This document shows positions 57,445 through 64,000 of a stretch of DNA of 64,000 nucleotides, one piece after another. The stretch is from Amorphophallus konjac. Lineage: Eukaryota; Streptophyta; Magnoliopsida; Alismatales; Araceae. Below the pieces are notes generated by a model. The model was not told the DNA's origin and searched no databases. It saw only the letters and a program-made list of their open reading frames with translations. The DNA is taken from NCBI GenBank assembly GCA_022559845.1, contig CM040128.1, forward strand, positions 177,436,413 through 177,500,412, written 5' to 3'. Made by a program: the position numbers and the translations under genes. Each line of letters starts with the position of its first letter. Within the stretch, counting starts at the first letter, position 1.

Positions 57445-60238
57445 TGATGTGACACAATATGCAGCAGAGGATAATGATACTAATTTGATGTGACGCGACT
57501 CCCTTGGACCTAGGATAGCAAGCAGCACTATTAGTCGGCAACGTCACACAGGCGATTTCGCTCGCGGAAGCACGCTCGGATCCGTAGGACGACCGACGAT
57601 GGGGGTTAGGGTCCGAGTTTGGACCTCATGGTTCCAAGGGTCGGCCGGATAGGGATAGATCCCAATGGGCCAGGGATGTCCGATTTCACGGGTAGCCGGC
57701 ACGCCGAGGGCGTGGGATGTGATGGAACTCTCTCAACTCGCTCCGCGGCGAACACTATAATTGGTTGAATTGAGGATCGGGCGCTCCTCTCACCTCCGAC
57801 GGACAACTAAAAGCAATACTAAGCAAGCAATGGTAATAACCAGCAAAGAAGAGTGGCCAAGAGCTCACCTGATCGGCGTGAAGACGCCGAACCCGGGCGG
57901 AGACGAGGGCGAGCGGGGAAGTGTGGTCCCCGCACACTGCGCCGGTGTAGCTTCAAAAACCTGTCAAGAGTACAATTACTACACCTCGCGCAGGAGGGTG
58001 ATCTCAGGAGTGGGAATTGATTAATTACAACAAACACTACCACCACGCAGGGTGGGGCGGTAAGCCGGCCAAGCAAAGGGGCGAGGAAACTATGGAAAGA
58101 ACTGAAATGATCTTCCCGAGTTCTGCTTGCTGCCCGATCTGCTGACCCGTCTGTGCTGTGGAAGTTCCCGAGCTCGCTGATGACCTCAGAATGGCGTGGG
58201 ACTGGTGCCAAATTGATGGTGATTGGCTCCTGGAGGTCTGTAAATTCTGGCCGGGCTTCTGGTGGTCGTCGCTGGCCGGTAGGAGATCTGCAACAGGACC
58301 GAAGTGTTCTGGTCTGCACAGGTTCCAGGAGCAGGGGCTTGAAGAACTGGCTGCCACGATCACTCCCAGAACTCAAATGTGGCGGGATCAGCTCTGGAGC
58401 GTCCGTGGTCGAGGTGGCTCTCAGCAGGAGTCGACGGAGCTGCAATCCGATGCTGAGAGTGGACGGTGTGCCCAAGAGAGTGGGCCCTAGTCGCTGCAGA
58501 CTGCAGGAGACAGACCCGCGAGACTGAGGGAGAAAATTCGTATCTCTGTCTCCCGGTGTACGAATGGCGTTCCGCCTTCTGATCCTGAAAGAGGGCCGGG
58601 AGGAGCAGAACTTTGATGAAGACGCCCTGGCCTGGTTCAGCAGTGGTTGATCGTGGCACTTCGCTCTTGCTGGTTCTGATTCTCTGCAGGGGCGGCACCG
58701 CGTGGTTCCTGGTTCTGTAGCAGCCGGTTGCAGATGCTGTCACGAGCGCTCCCGGACTCCAAATGGCACGAAACCAGCGGCGTCGTCTCCATAATCGAGG
58801 TAGCTTTCAGCTGGAGTCGACAGAGATGCAATCCAAGGCCGAGAGCGGTCTGTGTACCGTGATGAGTGGCCACTGGTCCCTGCAAACTTCAGGAGGCAGA
58901 CCCGCGCGACTGAGGGGAAAACTTCGCAACTCTGGCTCCCGGATGCCGAATTAAACTCCGCTTCTTGATTCTGATCGTGGACAGATGGAGGAAGAGATTT
59001 GAAGAAGAAACCTCAGCCTGATTCCATCGCCGTTGGTCGTGAAGTAGCTTTCAATCGGGCTCAGGCTCTCTGCAGGTGGCGTCTAGCGCAGTCGGGGTAG
59101 AACAGCCCTCACGGACGGCCACGAACCCGGAATGGAGTGATTCCACCTCGCCTGCGAAGAGCACAGGGAGCCCTTTCCAGAAAGATAGGCCATGCCACCA
59201 GCAGCACCAGGATGCAGTCGTGGATGTCACTGCAACAGAATGCTAATCTGTAGGTCGGCCTGCACACAAAGCTGGAGTTTCTATGAAGGGGAAATGGCTT
59301 CTTTGGTGGGTGGAATATGGTATAAGGGTGACTGTAGGGTGAAGGGGGGGTCTTGTGTTGTGGGGAAGAAGATGATGAGAGGAGGGAGGGGCGAAGATAG
59401 CAGGGGGAGAGGTGGGTGATGGGGTGGACGCAGCTAGGGGTTGAGGAGGGGTGGAGGGTGCGGCCTAGGCACCAAGGGGGGGGGGAAGAGGAATGGGGTG
59501 GCCAGGGGCGAACTTGGGAGGAGGGGGGGTGGTTTGGTCGACCTGGAGATGATGGGCTGTATTGGGGAGAGAAAGAGTCTTCTAGGGAGGTGGATGGTTG
59601 CTTGGGGAAGGGGGAGGGATGCCTTGGGAAGGTGGAAGGGTGCTTGGGGAGGTGGAATAGTTAATGGAGAGAAGTAATGGGGCCTTGGGAGTTGAAGGGG
59701 CTTGCCTAGGTGGCAAGTGAGGTGGCAAGGGGTGAGGAGAGAGGGGAATTTTGAACTAGAGAGAGAGGGGGGGGAGGAGAGAGAGAGGGGTTCGCCCCAA
59801 GGAGATAGGGAGAGAGAATTAGAGAGGGAGAGAGAAGACTCAAGGGGATTCAAGTGGGTTCAATTTTCATTCATTCATCAATTACCTCAAAATGGTGGCT
59901 TGGGGCCCTATTTATAGGGAAACCCCAATTACATAGAAGTCCCTGAAAATGGACTAATGACAGAAGACCAAGGGGTGGGGAATGGGGTGCCCATGGGCCA
60001 GGCCCAAAGAAGTGGCCCCTTAAGGCCTACTAACCCACTATCCTATTAAACCACTTAATGCGACCTTGGACTTAAATAGATGACATTACCTACTTAGGTA
60101 CTTGACTCAATAAAGAGAAAATTACATAGATATACTCAAGAGAAAAAAAAGAAAACTACATGGCTATACTCAGAAAATGATGGCGAACAAAATGGCGAGC
60201 AGCAGGACCATGTGAAGGGGTAAGCGATGTCCCCATCA
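57445..60238 (-). repeat. B2 5' LTR (2794 bp)
   Basis: It is the partner of 51809-54604. The TATA box is at 59906-59919 (minus CCCTATAAATAGGG). The leader of the transcript (59330-59875) is pyrimidine-rich on the sense strand. Confidence 0.95.
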
Positions 60239-60242
60239 CCGA

Positions 60243-60255
60243 GGCTCTGATACCA
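60243..60255 (-). other. Element C primer-binding site (tRNA-iMet)
   Basis: The minus strand reads TGGTATCAGAGCC, four bases from the C LTR. Its last base is also the last base of the B2 target duplication, so B2 landed exactly at the edge of this site. Confidence 0.9.
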
Positions 60256-60259
60256 CCTC

Positions 60260-62103
60260 TGTCACGCCCCGAACCGATAGCAGCGGAACGTGTAGTTTGC
60301 TCGGAACGTGACAGTTAAACAGTCGTAAACGATCAAGAGCAATGGCATGAGACCAAATAATTTGGAGCAATAATAAAAGTTTATTCCTAATATAAGTCTC
60401 TTAAAATTTAAATTTTCAGAACTTGAAGACTCTACTACATCACAATGAAGAAAAGAAAATGACGCTCTAACAGACTTAGACAAGATGACTAAATAAGAGA
60501 CACCATGCTAGACTCAAGAAAGATAAAAGACACAGGTTCACTAGTTTTCGAAGCTCGCTTGCACACTTGTCCCTCCCATGTGAGTCTCGGTCTCGCTAGC
60601 CACCTGATTACCTGAAAAATGTTAGAATAAAACTGGGTGAGCGAACGCTCAGTAGGAATTATATCTCAAGAACAAGCAATTGGTTTAAGTAATTACATTT
60701 TTGCATGCAAATGCAAGTAAGGCTATGCTTGTAGAAATAACCGAGCAAGTGAAACAAAACTAGCAAGAATTTGACAATTTCATGTAAAAACTTTCAAGCA
60801 AGAGATATCCAAGAGAGATTTATGGAATATTGGCTATTTCACGCAAGTACTTGCCCATTCTGGGCCACGCTAGTCGAGTCACGCAAGTCAAGTCACGCAC
60901 GCAAGTAATATCACGAAAGAGAGAGAGTGTGTGGAATGTCAAAGATCAAACTAGTCATGCACTTCGGTGTAATGCCAGACACCATGATCAATATAACTCC
61001 CATGGGCACAAGTACTTTCGGGTGCTCCTCCCAGGACCAGATCGGGCCCTATATGCGCAGCATTAAAGATAGATCTAGACATCCATGATAGTTCATAGCC
61101 AATAAGGAGTTTCAAGAACAAGCTTTAATAGAATGATAAGGTAAGATTTTCATGGAATTCAAGGGCAATGCCCTTGAGTAAGGACAGACTTGCGATAAAA
61201 TCCACGCGAAGCATAGAAACCATGACATGTCGATAAACTGGGTGGAATTGGCACCTAGATGAGTTGCCATGAATAACTTGAATAGATGACTAACAAGATA
61301 GTCACCAATTCAATGGACACGAAGCAAGCTGAAGAATTGGCACCTAACCATAGGATACCCAATTCAATATATCGCCTAGTGGAATGATCACTCATTCCAC
61401 TGGTTAAGAGAATTCTCTCATGGGCCAAGAATAGCACCATGAAAGGGACGGGTTACCACGTTTCTCCAGAGTGACGTGGCATTAAAATGGGTACAAGGTG
61501 TTTAAGGTACAACCAGCTCAGTCGGCCTTGAGGGAATCCAAGGCTATGAGGAGACTTACGGAGGTCCCGATGACTAACTTGCTAGTCCGAAGGAACGGAA
61601 TATCCAACGGAGAGCTCGTATGTCACCGAGAGTTGAAGTGTATAACGTGAACCAATCATGAAACAGGGACTCCATCTACGGATGTGAGATGAGAGTGCCA
61701 GAAGAACCGCGGTATGGGTCAAAATCGGGAGAAAACTATGAGAACATGAATGTGTTAATTATAGAATTCATGTCCATCCAATTCTATAATTAACTATAAT
61801 TAAATAAACTTATTTTATTTGACGCCCGTGGGTGGCATCATTTATTAATTAGCGTCCTCTTGGAGGGACGTTAATTTTATGATTTTTAACTTAATTTATT
61901 TAACAATAATTCACATTTATATTTATTTAATTGAATAATTTCAAAAACATATATTCAAAGACATATGTATTTATATAAAATAATTTAGAAAAATCGAATA
62001 TATGATAATTAGGAGAAAAATTCAAAGATTCCAAAAATATATTTTTTTATAATTTTATGTTACATAGTTTAATAGATATGGATTTTTAAAGATATAGTCA
62101 CAA

Positions 62104-62160
<57 letters not shown>

Positions 62161-62575
62161 ATATAAGAATTGACGCCTTTGCACTGTGGCGTCAAAAGCA
62201 TTTGACGATATTTAACTTGTCGTCATTTCAATAAAGTGTCAATTTTCAAACCTCCGATTCTCGACGTACACACGTCGGAATCACGCGTTCTATATATCGA
62301 AATGACGGGCTCGAAAAACTCTACCTAATTGGATGTTCAAAATAATTTTTCGTTGAGAGATGGGGGATCTTGAGATAGGGGACATGAAAAGCGGTACAAC
62401 CACTCTCACTACCTCGGTCTCTACCCTAATAACACTCTCATAAAATTTCATAACCAAAGGATACTCCGGTGCCCATGAAAAAGATTATGGAAGCAAAAAC
62501 TTATAACTACGGTGTACAATAATCAACCTTATTCGCCGTGTAAACAGTTGATTCATAATATTTAGTTAATAAATT
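60260..62575 (-). repeat. Element C 5' LTR, truncated
   Basis: It matches 46891-49185. After TTAATAAATT it is replaced by GGGTTTTTTACAT, the start of the next insertion. The missing 1.7 kb should lie beyond the window. Confidence 0.9.
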
Positions 62576-62759
62576 GGGTTTTTTACATATTAGTCCCTAT
62601 AAACTTAGTGAATTGCTGATTAGTCCCTCCATTTTGAATATTATTTTAATAGTGCCTATAATTTTAGTCGTTACACGTTTAAGTCCCTACCGTTCATTCA
62701 GTTAACTAAACTATAGTTACCTCATACTAAGGGTAATGAAAATACTAATTTATCCTTGG

Positions 62760-62892
62760 GTTAAGTGTGAGAGTGTGAGAGAGAGATAGAGAGAGGGGTG
62801 CCTCCCCCCCTCCCCTGCGACCTCCCCCTCCACCGCCTGCCACCCTCCCCCTCCCCTGCGACCTCCCCCCTCCCCCTCCGGCCGCCCTATTT
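62760..62892. repeat. (GA)n and C-rich low-complexity block
   Basis: GTGAGAGAGAGATAGAGAGAG is followed by repeats of CCCTCCCCTGCGACCTCCCC. The same C-rich words make up the 3' minisatellite at 63755-64000, so related repeat DNA flanks the captured gene on both sides. Confidence 0.75.
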
Positions 62893-63099
62893 TTAAACCC
62901 TTTCTTTCACAAAGGGAGAGTGGGGGTTTCTGACTCAGAGCCAGTGTTGTCCACACGGAAAGTCCATCGGGATCTTCCCTTCCTTCTCAACGAAGGATGA
63001 GCATAATATATCTCAAGAGGCACATCGGCGATGGCGGTCTATATGAACCTCCACGGCTTCAACACCTTCTCCTATATCGCAGAAACACCAGAAAGAGAG

Positions 63100-63122
63100 G
63101 ATTTTTAGAGAGAGAGAGAGAG
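63100..63122. repeat. (GA)n tract upstream of the NRX start
   Basis: TTTTTAGAGAGAGAGAGAG immediately precedes the ATG. Such GA-rich 5' leaders are common in plant genes and were probably captured with it. Confidence 0.8.
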
Positions 63123-63720
63123 ATGGCAGGAGCTAACGGCGGCGAGACCCACGACCTAAGGACTGTCCTCTCCGGCAACGGTAGGGATTTCCTCATCCGG
63201 AACAATGGAGACCAGGTAAGAGCGCCGGTTACAACCTCTTCCTCGCTTCCGACTGTTAGGCGCAGGTGAAGGTCTACGACCTGGAGGGCAAAACCGTGGG
63301 CATCTACTTCTCAGCACACTGGTGTGGCCCCTGCCGGAGGTTCACCACCAAGCTGGCTGAGGTCCACGCCGAGCTCTCCCCCAAGGGCTTCGAGGTCGTC
63401 TTCGTGTCTGCCGATGAGGATGAGGCCTCCTTCGGGGAGTATTTCTCCGAGATGCCGTGGCTCGCCATCCCCTTCTCAGATTTTGCTACCAGAGACCGCC
63501 TCGATGAGCTCTTCCAGGTCAATGGCATCCCCCAACTGGTGATCCTGGACGAGAAGACCGGCAGAGTCCTCAGGGACGACGCTGTCGAGGTCGTGAGGGA
63601 TCACGGAACATAAGGCTTCCCGTTCACTCTGGAGCAGCTGTCTAAGCTCAAGGAAGCGGAGGCGGCGGCCAGGAGGAACCAGACCCTGCACAGTGTGCTG
63701 GCCTCCCCTACCGACCGCCA
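63123..63720 (+). pseudogene. NRX: Nucleoredoxin fragment (first thioredoxin domain)
   Basis: Exon 1 (63123-63215) encodes MAGANGGETHDLRTVLSGNG and on to RNNGDQ. A 50-bp GT-AG intron (63216-63265) follows in phase 0. Exon 2 begins VKVYDLEGKTVGIYFSAHW and has the redox motif WCGPC at 63320-63334. It continues with FEVVFVSADEDEASFGEYF, MPWLAIPFSD and GIPQLVILD, all typical of plant nucleoredoxin, a nuclear/cytosolic thiol-disulfide oxidoreductase. A TAA at 63611-63613 interrupts GFPFTLEQLSKLKEAEAAAR. Codons are lost after ASPTDRQQLG, where a minisatellite begins. Known nucleoredoxins have two or three such domains, so this is a truncated copy. The GC-rich third positions are unlike the surrounding retroelements. 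Confidence 0.88.
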
Positions 63721-64000
63721 GCAACTGGGTGGGTGTCGACTCCTTGAGTCGACACTCCCCTCCCCTGCTATCTCCCCCCTCCCCAGTCCTCCGGCCCCCT
63801 CGTCCCCCTCCGGCCTCCCTCCCGCCATCCCCTGCGACCTCCCCCTCCCCTGCTGGCCACCAGCAACTGGGCCGGTGTCAACTCCTTGAGTCGACACTCC
63901 CCCTCTACTGCTATCTCCCCCCTCCCCAGTCCTCCGGCCCCCTCCTCCCCCTCCGGCCGCCCTCCCCCCATCCCCTGCGACCTCCCCCTCCCCCGCCGGC
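63719..64000. repeat. ~143-bp C-rich minisatellite starting inside NRX codons
   Basis: CAGCAACTGGG at 63719 recurs at 63861, followed each time by GTGTC(G/A)ACTCCTTGAGTCG and then long CCTCCCC-rich sequence. The first unit includes a 9-bp perfect hairpin (GTGTCGACT paired with AGTCGACAC, 63732-63754). The second continues to the window edge. The repeat begins with the codons for QQLG of the nucleoredoxin fragment. Confidence 0.85.

Larger units (their letters stand above)
51809..60238 (-). mobile_element. Element B2: non-autonomous LTR retrotransposon with 878-codon frame
   Basis: CCGAG flanks both sides (51804-51808 and 60239-60243). LTRs are 51809-54604 and 57445-60238. On the minus strand they start TGATGGGGACATCGC and end near GTCACATCA, like B1. 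A tRNA-iMet primer-binding site and a short purine tract complete the element. The 2.8-kb internal part carries one long frame homologous to B1 and no reverse transcriptase or RNase H. The LTRs differ by roughly one or two bases per 100 by eye, so it is fairly young. Confidence 0.95.
46891..62575 (-). mobile_element. Element C: reduced Tekay-like LTR retrotransposon
   Basis: Homologous LTRs lie at 46891-50875 and 60260-62575, the latter cut by the next insertion. On the minus strand the LTR starts TGTAGCACCCC and ends GGTTCGGGGCGTGACA. A primer-binding site (60243-60255) and a canonical Tekay-type polypurine tract fix the orientation. Without B2 the internal region is only about 950 bp and encodes just a nucleocapsid fragment, so C lost all of pol. 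Both outer target flanks cannot be compared because the right one is outside the window. Confidence 0.88.
62576..64000 (+). mobile_element. Probable Mutator-like (Pack-MULE type) insertion, left part
   Basis: The junction with LTR C is sharp, because the undisturbed LTR continues at 49186. The new sequence starts GGGTTTTTTACATATTAGTCC and has several TTAGTCCCT words over 160 bp. This is a style common at the ends of plant Mutator-like elements. It carries a host gene fragment, as Pack-MULEs do. The other end is outside the window, so terminal inverted repeats and the target duplication (candidate TAATAAATT) cannot be confirmed. A Helitron or other DNA transposon is possible. Confidence 0.5.

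Noticed and set aside
63123..63720. A functional nucleoredoxin gene
   Set aside because: It has an in-frame TAA at 63611, a 50-bp intron, and replacement of later domains by a minisatellite.

Overview
The window is nuclear DNA from a flowering plant. It consists almost entirely of nested LTR retrotransposons, with one captured host-gene fragment at the right edge. Plant origin follows from tRNA-iMet primer-binding sites (TGGTATCAGAGC), plant-type Ty1/copia and Ty3/gypsy Gag and protease remnants, and a plant nucleoredoxin fragment. Its GC-rich third codon positions hint weakly at a monocot. I see no intact host gene, rRNA, tRNA or CRISPR array.

Layout, reconstructed from LTR pairs and target-site duplications (TSDs). 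The oldest layer is element D, a (+) Ty3/gypsy element with degenerate Gag and protease (37136-43199); its LTR probably begins in or before 1-1459. Element A is inserted in the D LTR (1460-37135, minus strand). A is a non-autonomous Tat/Ogre-like element with the unusual order LTR, internal, truncated LTR, internal, LTR. Two elements were later inserted in A. B1 (9861-20823, plus, TSD GAGAT) carries a 3.7-kb solo LTR in its own 5' LTR (11897-15612, TSD GGTCA). A Sirevirus-like copia element (21061-29067, minus, TSD AGGCA) lacks integrase and reverse transcriptase.

The right part of D is interrupted by a Tekay-like chromovirus, T1 (43200 onward, plus). T1 Gag is interrupted after 74 codons by element C (46891 onward, minus), another Tekay-like element reduced to a nucleocapsid fragment. 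C in turn received B2 (51809-60238, minus, TSD CCGAG) beside its primer-binding site. Its other LTR is interrupted at 62576 by a probable Mutator-like element carrying a broken nucleoredoxin copy and a C-rich minisatellite.

The most interesting content is family B (B1 and B2). Both are 5-8 kb elements once later insertions are removed, and neither has reverse transcriptase, RNase H or an integrase core. Both encode a homologous large protein. It has a conserved central domain, a four-fold repeat around GCPGPP, a remnant integrase C-terminal GPF module and, at least in B1, a chromodomain remnant. In B2 the main frame is open for 878 codons. Family B LTRs also share a long, almost G-free leader. 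A second theme is that three LTR families (A, the solo LTR and C) carry arrays of 16-27-bp imperfect palindromes with CpG-containing arms.

All boundaries and homologies were read by eye. Lineage names for A, D and the MULE are inferences.
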